A stretch of DNA of 64,000 nt from positions 762,501 to 826,500 of the forward strand of contig JAKSXM010000237.1 of the NCBI GenBank assembly GCA_022575985.1, in the 5' to 3' direction. The notes under the pieces were generated by a model. The model saw only the letters and a program-made list of their open reading frames with translations, searched no databases and was not told the DNA's origin. How positions within the stretch are numbered: the stretch's first letter is position 1; every line of letters starts with the position of its first letter. This document shows positions 23,371-32,729 of this stretch, piece by piece. The position numbers were made by a program, and so were the translations under genes. This stretch comes from Anagrus nilaparvatae. Taxonomy: Eukaryota > Arthropoda > Insecta > Hymenoptera > Mymaridae.

Positions 23371-24163
23371 GATTAAAATATTTTTCAAAAACAAATCATA
23401 TATAATCTAAAATTAATTAATTAAAGTTATTATTTTGAATATACATTTAATAAATTACGATTATGTAAATAAACACGCTAATACTGTAAATTTACACATA
23501 CAATATTTTGTACATTAAATATTTATTGTTTATAACAAAATGAGTTTGATTATTTACTTCACCTAATATACCCAATTAATAATATTTCAAATAATAAAGA
23601 TCGTCTGTATTTAGGAATAAATTTAGTGGGTTGTTATGCTTCGCACAGTCTATAATTGTTAGCAATTATCTAGTTAGTCTATTCCCGCGACAGAATGTCG
23701 AGTTTGTGTGCACGATAACTCTTTAATGATATTGCTGATTGGCTTCGAAATTTCACAGAGGGTCTCAAATGAGACAAAGACGAACTGGTTAAATTTCTAG
23801 CCCATTTGATACGCACATTTAAGAATAATAGCAAAAAAGTAACTTCTCTTCAAAAAATTACATTTTTTAAAATTTTGATACTGAAAGTTTCGATACTTAG
23901 AAATAAAAAAGAATTTTTCACATTACCTAGGGGTTTTCGATATGATTTTCTGAGTCAAAGAGGTCAAAAAAACTGATATGTATGGATTTAATTCGATTTA
24001 AAAAATTTTTGATTTTTAGAAACTTTGGTTGTATTCGAACAAAACCATTTTAATTGGTTGAAATGCCTTATAAAACAAGTTTTCTGATTAAAAAATTTCT
24101 GCTGAAAAGGAAAAAACTGGAATTTTTTGACAATTTTCATTTTCACCAAAATTGAAAAGGGTA

Positions 24164-24448
24164 CACGGATAAAAATTCAGTTGACTACCACGCCAAAAGG
24201 TTAGCTAGCGACGTGAACAGTAAAATATGGAGTACAGATAAAACAAAGTTAGGCGAGAATCTAACCTAAATTGAGTAGTTCCACGCATAAACCACATAAT
24301 GTAGGATTCGCGCGAATCTATTTTTGTCAAGCGCACATTCTAATTTGGGTGAGGACAGAGACTATTTTGGTGAGAATGTCAGTCAAAATACTGGTTACGA
24401 TTCAAGAGAAAATAGTGGGCGTGCTAGTCAACTGAATTTTTATCCGTG
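24164..24448. mobile_element. 285-bp MITE with TA target duplication
   Basis: Terminal inverted repeats of about 25 bp: CACGGATAAAAATTCAGTTG at the left and its inverse ending TTTTTATCCGTG at the right. It is bounded by TA at 24162-24163 and 24449-24450. A TA duplication and CA-type termini suggest mobilisation by a Tc1/mariner-type transposase. The interior is less AT-rich than its surroundings and non-coding. Confidence 0.85.
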
Positions 24449-25439
24449 TATATAAAGAAAAATGTCAGAATTTTTTATTTTTTTATTTTTTTTGTTTTTT
24501 GTACTAATAAAAATTTGAAACAGTTAAAAACTTAAATTAATATGGTCAGAGAGCTCAAAAAACCTGATAAAAATAAATTTAAGGGAATTTTAAAATTATT
24601 GGATTTTTAGAAATTTTAGTTTTATTCGCACAAATCCATTTTAATTGGTAAAAATCCCTTATAAAACAAGTTATTTAATAAAAAAAGATGCTCATGAAAA
24701 GGGCAAACAGGTTTTTTTTGATAATTTTTATTTTGCCCAAAATCGAAAGTGGGTTTTTTTGTCATATTCTTCGTAATTCCGAAAAACTTAAATCAATATG
24801 GTTAAATCATTATGGCTTTGTAAATATTTTTTTTCTGAGATACATTATGAAAATTAAAATTATAATAGTTTATTAAAATTATGAAAAAAGTTCATTATTT
24901 GAAAATAACATCTTACTGTACAATTGTTTTTATTTATGAATTATGACACAGTATTATTTCGATAAACATGAAATATGAGTTACGGAGGTTGGCGCACTTT
25001 AACGCGCAGGGATCTTGCCCCCTAATTATAAAAAAAAATTATAAAAAAGTTTTTAATTTTGCGAGGAGTGGAATACACCTGAAAGAGTAAGATTATATTT
25101 TTAAAAAAATATTTTTTGTAGCTGGTATCCAATTTTTCTTGTATGTAGCCCCACGAAATAGAGTTATACTAAAAAAATTATTAATTAAATTTGTAGCTCA
25201 TTTAATACGCACATTTAAGAATAATAGTGAAACAACTGATTCCTAATTAAAAACTTACATTTTTTAAAATTTTGATATTGAAATTTTAGATATTTACAAA
25301 TAAAAAAAAACTTTTCACTTAGGAGTTTTCAAGGTTGAAAAAAATACTGCTATGAAAAAAAATTTTCATAAATAAAATATTTCATTTTTCATATAAATCT
25401 ATTGTCCAATTTTCCAATATGGCATTTTTGAGATAAAGA

Positions 25440-26605
25440 TAAAAATTAACCAAAAATTCAATCTTAATTACTCAACATTAGAAAATAATCCAATTAATAA
25501 ATTTACAACGAAAGGTTACATAGTTTGTGCATTACCGCATTTATTGCCTCGAGGAATATCAGACTTTTCACAAACTAGAGAAATAAAAGTGATGATAATA
25601 AGTGAAAAATATAAAGATAAAAGATTCGCACAAGATCCAAGCTCCAGATTTTTTTGTTGGAATACCGTTATGGGTCATGGAATGTTACAAAAAGCAGGAA
25701 TTTACGTAAACAAATCGAAATCACAAAAATGCACTGTAGAGCAATTAAAAAAGAAATTAGAAATTGATAAAAACTTCTGGCAAGATATTATGGTTTATTC
25801 TTCTAAAATAAGATCTACGAACAGTTATTGGTATCAACGATGTGACGAACTTATTACAATTGAACCAAACGAAAAAAAGAATGTATTGTAAGAATATTTC
25901 CTAAATTTAACATTGTTGGTAATGAAGCAAAAGATAAAAAGTACTATAAATTAAATTGAATTTTAAATGTACCATTTAGAAGTAATATGAAAGATATTTT
26001 AATTAATAATGTGAATCATGATACATAGAAGAAACTTCTTTAAATATTACAGAAGAAAGTAATATAAATTTACAAGAATATCATGAAACAGAAGAAATTC
26101 CTGATTCCATAAATGATGGCATTGTTAAAAATCCTTTTGAATATTTATATTCAAATACTGTGATAATATTTAAACAATTGACTTAGGAAAAAGACCAATT
26201 GACATATGCTACAATTGGAATACAAAAGACGAAAATATACCATCTAAAAGTGATATAGATACATTTTTAAATAATTATAAATTAGAAAATTTAAACAAAC
26301 AAAATTCGGATGATAATAGATTTAATACTTCGACACCCAACATGATCAAGAGAGTATTTTTATAACTTACAAATTTTGAATGAGAGTTATAGTACAAGGG
26401 AAAGCAAGATCAGGAAAAAGAACAATAATAAAAGAAATGGTAAAAATATAACAACTGCTTTTGGTGAGGATGCAATCGAAATCTCAGCACCTACTGGCAT
26501 GGCTACTGTGAATGTATATGGAAAAACATTTAACTTTTTACTAAAATTACCATTGAATTACAAACAATTTGGTTTATTAGAAATTCAAAATGCAAAAAAA
26601 TTACA
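25440..26605 (+). pseudogene. Helitron_like_N region and helicase start, copy 3
   Basis: The block 25500-25890 reads VCALPHLLPRGISDF, then KYKDKRFAQDPSSRFFCWNT, MGHGMLQKAGIYVNKSK, NSYWYQRCDELIT. This is the conserved Helitron_like_N domain that precedes the HUH Rep nuclease in Helitron proteins. Stop-ridden sequence follows (25890-26340) where Rep should be, and no HUH motif was found. From 26376 the helicase begins, with Walker A degraded to GKARSGKR and then EISAPTGMATVNVYGKTFNF. The remainder is cut by a nested MITE at 26612. Confidence 0.8.
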
Positions 26606-26611
26606 ATATAT

Positions 26612-27130
26612 TACAATATCAGTAACAATCTCTACGAACAAATATTTAATAATTAATTAATAATTTAACTTAAAAAAGTGGTTTTGAATGAACAAAATTG
26701 TCCATCAATTTGTCTTGAGCGGGTTTCGATTCCACGACCTTTGGTTTGCCGAACCAACGCTGTTCCAACAAGCTGTCGAGAGCAGACACCACAGGAGACA
26801 ATCAGAATCAATTTCTTTCATTCAAGAGGCAACTTTTTAGATCTAGTGCCAAATTTATATTAACTATCAAATCCCGCTCGAGACAAATTGATGAATAATT
26901 TTTTTCATTCAAAACCACTTTTTTAACTTAAATTATTTATTAATTTCTCTTAAAAAATTATTTAAAATCATTTAAAAAATTTAAATAATTTATTTAAAAT
27001 TGTAAAAAAAAAATTTTAATAAAATTAATAGCATGAAAATGCCATAAATAAATGCAATAAATCTTAGAAATATAAGATTATTATATTTGTTCGTAAAAAT
27101 CGTTACTGACACTCATATTGAAAAATATTA
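26612..27130. mobile_element. MITE family M2 containing a second inserted element
   Basis: Inserted inside the Helitron helicase, between AKKLQ and the FDK/DEMSL segment that are contiguous in copies 1 and 4. Its ends are inverted copies. CAGTAACAATCTCTACGAAC on the left matches the reverse complement of GTTCGTAAAAATCGTTACTG on the right. The compact 126-bp palindrome at 58012-58137 has the same termini, so this is a family. The interior is expanded by the element at 26661-26936. Confidence 0.7.
26661..26936. mobile_element. Inner inverted-repeat element with tRNA-like core
   Basis: Arms of about 60 bp: AACTTAAAAAAGTGGTTTTG on the left and its inverse on the right. Both also share CATCAATTTGTCTYGAGCGGG in arm orientation. 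On the minus strand the core reads CAGCGTTGGTTCGGCAAACC and then GTGGAATCGAAACCCGCTCG, which looks like the anticodon-arm and T-arm half of a tRNA with a damaged B box. So a tRNA-derived sequence is flanked by inverted copies of its own edge. It is nested in MITE M2, which is nested in the Helitron. Confidence 0.6.
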
Positions 27131-27175
27131 CGAACGTTAAATTAATTTAATTAAAAAAATTACAATCTGATTAAA

Positions 27176-27519
27176 AAAATTTGAAATTTTTGATAAATGA
27201 CGAAATGTCATTAAAAGAATTAAGCACTTTATACCAAATAGAATCATGGTATAGAGAAATTTTGTCTAACGAAATTGATGAACTATTTAGTAGATTAATA
27301 ATCTACCGGATAGGTGATTATAACCAATTAACACCCGTACAGAGCTGTAGCAATATTTACTACAAGAAAATATACTAATAAAATGCAATCACAGCGAAAA
27401 CTTATTTTTAAAGAGTTTCAGAAATATTTATGTTTACAAAATGCACACCGACAAGAAGGTAAGCAAATGCCATATTCTAAATTATTAGACGAAATTGCCA
27501 ATACTGAAATCTCACAGGA
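27176..27519 (+). pseudogene. Pif1-like helicase middle part, Helitron copy 3
   Basis: Continues the helicase after the nested MITEs: FLINDEMSLKELSTLYQIES (Walker B region with DEMS), then EIDELFSRLIIYRIGDYNQL (motif III), then in another frame FKEFQKYLCLQNAHRQEG and LLDEIANTEISQ. It stops exactly where the LTR begins, at TGTAACG. Frameshifted and inactive. Confidence 0.8.
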
Positions 27520-29558
27520 TGTAACGTTGCTACAATGGCTAAAAATACGATTATTTTAAATTTAATAAAATGTTTAAATTTTAGAAAAAAGCCGCGACAT
27601 TTATGTAAATTAAGTTATAGTTCGATTAAATTTATAGGTGATATTAGCGACACACGCACACATAGATATTTAATAAAAGCCGCGAAGAACTAGATAAGAA
27701 AAGGAGAAGGGAGAGAAGCTGATCGACAACGCGGGTTTAAGTGACCAGCGAGGACGATATTCGGTGACTGACCCTTCTGAAAGTAGGTCATGTTTTTTAT
27801 TGATAATATAATTACGCGTCGCCGGCCATTATAGTTAACGTTTTAATTGAACAATAAATTTATACATAGTATGATACAGTTTTGAAAATGGATGTCCTGA
27901 CCAGGGATTCTGATATAGTCTTTCGTTATTTAGTGACCGAAAAAATGTTGACAGTGCAAGTATACTTACAAGGGGAGTTCAATACATTTGGAACAGCGAA
28001 TTACACCAAATGGTTATGGGTGAGTTTGTTATGTTGAAAAAACATGCCGACTACCCTCCGTTCCTTCCAATGGGCCTTCTGGGCCTAGAAACGCAGGGCT
28101 CAATGTTATAAAATAGGATTTTTTGGTAATTTTCAAAGAAACGCCAAAACCTCGCAAATTAACCAAAACTCTTCTGGATGGTCTCATTTTTTTGGTTTAA
28201 GTATCACCTTTCATACGCCGTAAACCGCAATTTATTATCACTCATTCTATCATCACTATAGCCAATTAACCAAACGGTCATTTTTAGCTAAATATGACCA
28301 ATTTTTAAAATGCTGCCAAATTTGTAATTTCTGACGAAAATGGGTTTTATAGGTCTGAAAAAATTTGTACAAGCTTCAAGTTTCCAAAACTTCTTGACTT
28401 TACCTTTTGCAATTATTTGTTAACCAGATATGATAATTTAAAGTCACAGTGCCAATTTTATGATTTTTTGAAAAATCTCATTTTTAATGATAACTTTTAA
28501 GAACCATTTCTTAAAAACGAATAAAGAAAATGAGACGAGCAAAAAAATTTTTGGAAATTTGAAGCTTGTACAAATTTTTTCAGACCTATAAAACCCATTT
28601 TCGTTAGAAATTACAAATTTGGCAGCATTTTAAAAATTGGTCATTTTTAGCTAAAAATGACCGTTTGGTTAATTGGCTATAGTGATAAGAGAATGAGTGA
28701 TAATAAATTGCGGTTTACGGCGTATGAAAGGTGATACTTAAACCCAAAAAATGAAACCAACCAGAAGAGTTTTGGTTAACTTGCGAGGTTTTGGCGTTTC
28801 TTTGAAAATTACCAAAAAATCCTATTTTATAACATTGAGCCCTGCATTTCTAGGCTCAGAAGGCCCATTGGAAGGAACGGAGGGTAGTCGGCATGTTTTT
28901 TCAACATAACAAACTCATCCATAACCATTTGGTGTAATTCGGTGTTCCAAATGTATTGAACTCCCCTTGTTAGTGAAAAGTCGCGAAAATTAGAGAACGT
29001 AAACGAGGGACAATGATGTATAAATTTTGTACCCACGTGTTTTCTAACTGATATTAATTATCATTATTATCGTGACCGTTTTCTAATATTAAGTGATATA
29101 CGAAGGTTATTGAATTCATTTTTGGACAATAGATTGATATAGCTTATGAAAGACAAATATCTTTAGTGACCAAGTATCAAGAAAATATATGCAAAAAAAT
29201 GGGTGGTTAAAAGGTCAATTGAGAAGATTTCGGAACTGTTCCTGATATCATCGAATATGGCAGCCAAAGATAAAATATCGAAAGCAGTTTAATTTCGACG
29301 ATAAAGGTAAGCCCGGAACTCCTCGTTTGTATTTGTGTGCTTTATTTTTCCTTTGTGTTTAAATCTTATTATATCTCTCTCTTTTTCTCTATAATATTCC
29401 CCCGACCCCGATTTTTAAAGTATACTTTCTGTTTCTCTTTTCAGCTTGTATGATACAGATTGGTAAGTCCCGCGAACACGTGAAATTATAAAATGATAAA
29501 AATCAGATATTTACAACAATGTGCCTATTTCCGCAAAGCCGGAAATAGCCACATTACA
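27520..29558 (+). mobile_element. Long terminal repeat with inserted foldback MITE
   Basis: Begins TGTAACG just where Helitron homology ends, and closes with CATTACA two bases before a primer binding site. The TG...CA ends (TGTAA/TTACA) are typical of LTRs. Without the 1-kb MITE inside it, the LTR is about 1,035 bp. Polymerase II features cannot be read with certainty. No second LTR is seen in the window, so the element is incomplete and a target duplication cannot be checked. Confidence 0.7.
27969..28969. mobile_element. 1,001-bp foldback MITE with TTA duplication
   Basis: Arms of about 430 bp: CAAGGGGAGTTCAATACATT at the left and its inverse at the right end. It is bounded by TTA at 27966-27968 and TTA at 28970-28972. 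A 3-bp TWA duplication is what PIF/Harbinger transposases generate, so that superfamily is the best guess. The arms are very similar to each other, suggesting a young insertion. The minus-strand frame 28827-29036 lies in one arm and is not a gene. Confidence 0.85.
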
Positions 29559-29560
29559 AA

Positions 29561-29571
29561 TGGCGCCCAAC
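29561..29571 (+). promoter_or_regulatory. LTR-retrotransposon primer binding site
   Basis: TGGCGCCCAAC, two bases after the LTR end, is complementary to the 3' end of a tRNA and is the standard minus-strand primer site in many insect LTR retrotransposons. It fixes the LTR boundary and orientation (+). Confidence 0.75.
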
Positions 29572-30249
29572 TTTTTCAGTAATTATTATAGAGAAGAATG
29601 AGATATTATGATTTTTATGCATGGGGATTATAGAAATTTAGAAATTTATTTTTGTTAAATAAAATAAAACTATTAAATAATTATAAAAAATTTTTTTTTA
29701 ATTTAAAAATCGTAAACGAGAGTGTTGAGTGAAATTGTGTTAATGTACAATATAATATACATTGTATTACTGCATCCACATATTTTACGCGCGAACTAAT
29801 ATATTGAGCAGATTGCGTTGCCGTGTAAATAATCGCGGCAGAGCGCTATCAACAATATACTTGTTTTGGTGAATTTATTAAAATTTTTTTTGTCTTATTA
29901 AAATTTTTGAGTTTTATTTTTTTTAAGTTGTAAAAATCTAAATTCATTAGAAATATTATTTAAAAATAAAAAGAATAAATACAGTAAAAAAAAAAAACTT
30001 TTTTTTTAAGAATAAATTTCAGTTGATTTTGTGTAGATTTTATGTATACATAAATTTTATATTCTTCTAAAATGTCTATGTATCTACTTTTTGCAATAAT
30101 GAATCGGTGTTAAATGTTCGTGAATATAATTTATATTTTGATTTTCATTCATTGGATGTAAAACGATATTACTTTTACTTGATGTTATTTTTGCCTCACG
30201 CTCTATTAATCTTCTTTAAAAATTGATAGAGGTTTACAATAATTAAATT
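29572..30249. other. Retrotransposon leader / AT-rich, no gene seen
   Basis: AT-rich sequence between the primer binding site and the recognisable pol remnant. Gag, protease and integrase would be expected here in an intact element but no trace was recognised, so a large deletion is likely. Confidence 0.4.
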
Positions 30250-31000
30250 AATAATAAATAGTTTTGATATAGACGTGTGTCAAATGGATTTGGGAACTGC
30301 TTTTCATAATGGAAAAATTGATTAAATAACAGAAGGAGTCAAAGTTTCGAAGAGAACAAAATTCAGACGAGAAAATGTATGAAGAGATTAAGGATAGTCC
30401 TTTATTTAAATGATCTTTATATGCACTAAAAATTAATCTTAAACGTTCGAATTTGAACACTTTACTGAGATTGCATCAAAAATTGATCTGGTTTCACATT
30501 ATGATGTACCATGCTTATTTACTTTGAGAAATGGTAAGAAGTTTTTAATTTTATGAATTTATGTTGATAATATGTTGATTGCAAATAATGATATAATTAA
30601 ATAAGATTAAAAAAAATAAGAATAAACAAAATTTAAATAAAGGAAAGAAATAGAAATAAAGAATAAAAACATAAACTCAAGAAGAACATATTGAAAAGAT
30701 GTTTAAAAGATTTGGTATTAATGAGATACATTCACAGAGAATTTCTACTTTTACGCAACGAGTCTTAAATTACGAAAGAAGAGACAGAGAAAAACTGAAT
30801 GATAATAAAAATCTTAAGAAAACTAGCAGAAAAGAAAATACTTCATACAGAGAACCTGTTGAATCATTGTCAAAGCAAATGTTACCAGATCTGACATCAT
30901 GGATACTGTAGATGTTTTGAGTAGACATCAAGTATATTCTATTGAAGACGATTGGACCATGGTAATTCAAGTTTTTCATATTAGCACGTATTATCTGAAG
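30250..31000 (+). pseudogene. Ty1/Copia-type pol remnant (RT and start of RNase H)
   Basis: Plus-strand blocks in Copia order: FDIDVCQMDLGTAFHNGKID (the DVxxAFLNGxL block of RT), LNDLYALKINLKRSN (SLYGLKQA-like), VDNMLIANNDIIK (the YVDDMLI block with its second Asp replaced by Asn), then NTSYREPVESLSKQMLPDLT at 30835-30900 (YREAVGSLMYLMLATRPDI-like), and MDTVDVLSRHQVYSIEDDW. Frames change several times and stops are present. It lies downstream of the LTR in the same orientation, so both probably belong to one decayed element, though a Copia assignment for the LTR is inference. Confidence 0.75.
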
Positions 31001-31099
31001 TGAACAAAATCTTTTTGATTAAGATACTTAGAAAAAGAGAATAGATTTAAATAGATCAGATGCAAGTTTTGCAGATTGTAAAAATTGTATAAAAACGTG

Positions 31100-31725
31100 A
31101 GGATTTGTATCAATTAGAGTTTCGCCAGCATTTAAAGCGCGCGCTCAAAATGGCAACATAGTGGGGTTTTGTGCAAATAAATATTTTATTCGGTACGGAT
31201 ATAAAAAGGCAAAGTACAGGAAGGAAAAACCCGAGTGCTTCATCTGCAATACCAGGAAGGACAAGTGCTTTGCGTAACACTATCTTGGTGAGGGAACGTG
31301 TTCCAGTTACCGGGAGGCTCTGGCTGTGCTGAAGAGTTGGTATCATCGAAAATGATTCAGGTTTCCAAGGGAACATGAACTTAGCGCGGGAACCTGGTGC
31401 ATTATTAGTATATATTGCCCGTGAAGAGGATTAAAATGTTCTCTTACTAATAAAGAATTGAGCGAAGATACTTTAAAAATACACTGGCTAACGCAGCATA
31501 TGGCTCCGAGGTAGAGCCAAAAGTGCCCTGACACGAAAAGGGAAAGGCATTTGCCACATTTGTATCACGTGTGAGGAGACAACTTATATAAGTTGCTATC
31601 TCTCCTCAAACGACAGTTCAGAGGTACTGGCCACAAAGTTGGCCAACATTAAAAAAATAATTCGGACGGTAACCAGAAGCATTATTCTTGCTGGAGACTT
31701 TAACTCTAGGGCCTTATAATGAGGC
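31100..31725 (+). pseudogene. R1-type LINE remnant: gag zinc knuckles and endonuclease
   Basis: The plus strand first shows a CCHC-like region (RYGYKKAKYRKEKPECFIC) followed by EGTCSSYREALAVLKSW, matching the end of ORF1 in R1-clade elements. From about 31560 comes an apurinic-type endonuclease stretch: YISCYLSSNDSSEVLATKL, then SIILAGDFNSRAL, the DFN block of the active site. Stops and frame changes occur, and the element breaks off at about 31725. The minus-strand frames 31110-31534 are antisense shadows. Confidence 0.7.
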
Positions 31726-32466
31726 ATGCTGACAACCAATTGATGATTTATAATTTTCTAAATCTTTTGTTCTCGCAAGACTGAATCCAAAGATAATGAA
31801 TATTTAAAAAATTTAAAAATAAAGTAAAGTGATTTTAAACCTAGAATTATGTCTTCAGAAAAGGGTTTATTTTCTTTTACTCTACAACGTGTTCTTTAAG
31901 GGTGGGCCTATTCCTCAACGTATTTATTTAATCCCTTATACAGAATAACTTATCTGTATCTGAATGAAAAAATTGGTTAAAGTCATAAAATGCATCTTTA
32001 CAATCTTTTTGTTTATTTCTTTTTAAATGTAAAATTATTTTTTAAAATTATTTTTTCAACGATGGGTTTAATACAAAATTAATATTTCAAAACATATTGT
32101 TACTTGAATTGATTTCTTATTAAACAATACATTAATCCTGAAAAGTCATAAAACCTTCGTAGTTTCATTTTTAGGAAGGCGTGTGAACAAGTTTAGTATA
32201 ATCCGAACCATATAGATACAATATAATATGGTGTTTATAGAAACAAATTAGTTTTAAAGAGATTAAATTAATACTATTGCCGTCATAGAAATCTTGTACT
32301 TTTTTTGGGACACCAAAAGAAATTATTTTTTTCGAAATTCTATAAATTTTTTTAAAAACTGACCGCTGAGGGGGGGTAGATTGACCCCTTTGACTCTCTC
32401 CTGCATCCACCATTGATTATACTACACTTTTATACTGTTTAAAACTAACCTTAGTCTTTTGAATGC
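31726..32466. other. Non-coding DNA downstream of the Broad-type exon
   Basis: No gene seen. On the minus strand this is the expected 3' UTR side of the exon at 32467-32729. AATAAA-type signals on that strand occur near 31917 and 32010, but I cannot tell which, if any, is used. Confidence 0.4.
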
Positions 32467-32729
32467 TCAAAAAAACTTAATATCAACGTCTCCTGGTCTG
32501 CTTTTATGATATGTATAAATATGAGTCATGAGAGAATTCCGTGAGCAATAGACACGTTCACAAATGACACATCTGTATTCCTCCTGACGCTCTGCGTGTT
32601 TGTCGGCAACGTGACGTTTAAGAGATGCTTTACTACAAAGAACTTTGCCACACAACTGGCAGGTAAAAAGTTTTTTTGCTCCAGAATTATTTAATGTATT
32701 TAAAGTCAGGCCTGGAATTGATGACAACA
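32467..32729 (-). CDS. br: Broad-complex-type C2H2 zinc-finger terminal exon
   Basis: Last coding exon of a BTB-zinc-finger transcription factor, most like the insect Broad-complex, an ecdysone-response regulator of metamorphosis acting in the nucleus. On the minus strand a TTTTTACAG acceptor at 32730-32738 precedes the exon, whose first codon is split (two bases in this exon), so the exon starts at 32729. A linker of about 20 residues leads to finger 1 (Cys24, Cys27, His40, His45) and finger 2 (Cys54, Cys57, His70, His75), both with the C-x2-C-x12-H-x4-H spacing seen in Broad. It ends KFF-stop. Broad uses alternative zinc-finger exons spliced to a common BTB core, and this would be one of them. 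The core is not in the window. No lesion is seen. The gene symbol rests on my recognition of the finger sequences. Confidence 0.78.

Larger units (their letters stand above)
18376..23673 (+). mobile_element. Helitron copy 2 carrying a 4-kb satellite
   Basis: The 5' end is TCTATACCCGCGACAAAATG at 18376, preceded by A. The 3' end is a hairpin with stem ATAATTG/CAATTAT and loop TTAG, then CTAG at 23670-23673, followed by T. An A/T flank with 5' TC and 3' hairpin-CTAG is the canonical Helitron structure. Between the ends are the satellite (18600-22690) and the C-terminal third of the Pif1 helicase. Helitron_like_N, HUH Rep and most of the helicase are missing, so the copy is non-autonomous. CGACA-AAA-TGTCG next to the 5' end forms a small hairpin that is also present in the other copies. 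Confidence 0.8.
23678..27519 (+). mobile_element. Helitron copy 3, 5' part, interrupted
   Basis: Starts TCTATTCCCGCGACAGAATG at 23678, four bases after the CTAG end of copy 2. A non-coding 5' region follows and contains one TA-flanked MITE. The coding remnant is described separately. At 27519/27520 the sequence passes directly into an LTR that begins TGTAACG, so the 3' part of this Helitron is displaced or lost. The ATTACCTAGGGGTTTTCGA block in the 5' region is shared with the copy starting at 53799. Confidence 0.7.
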
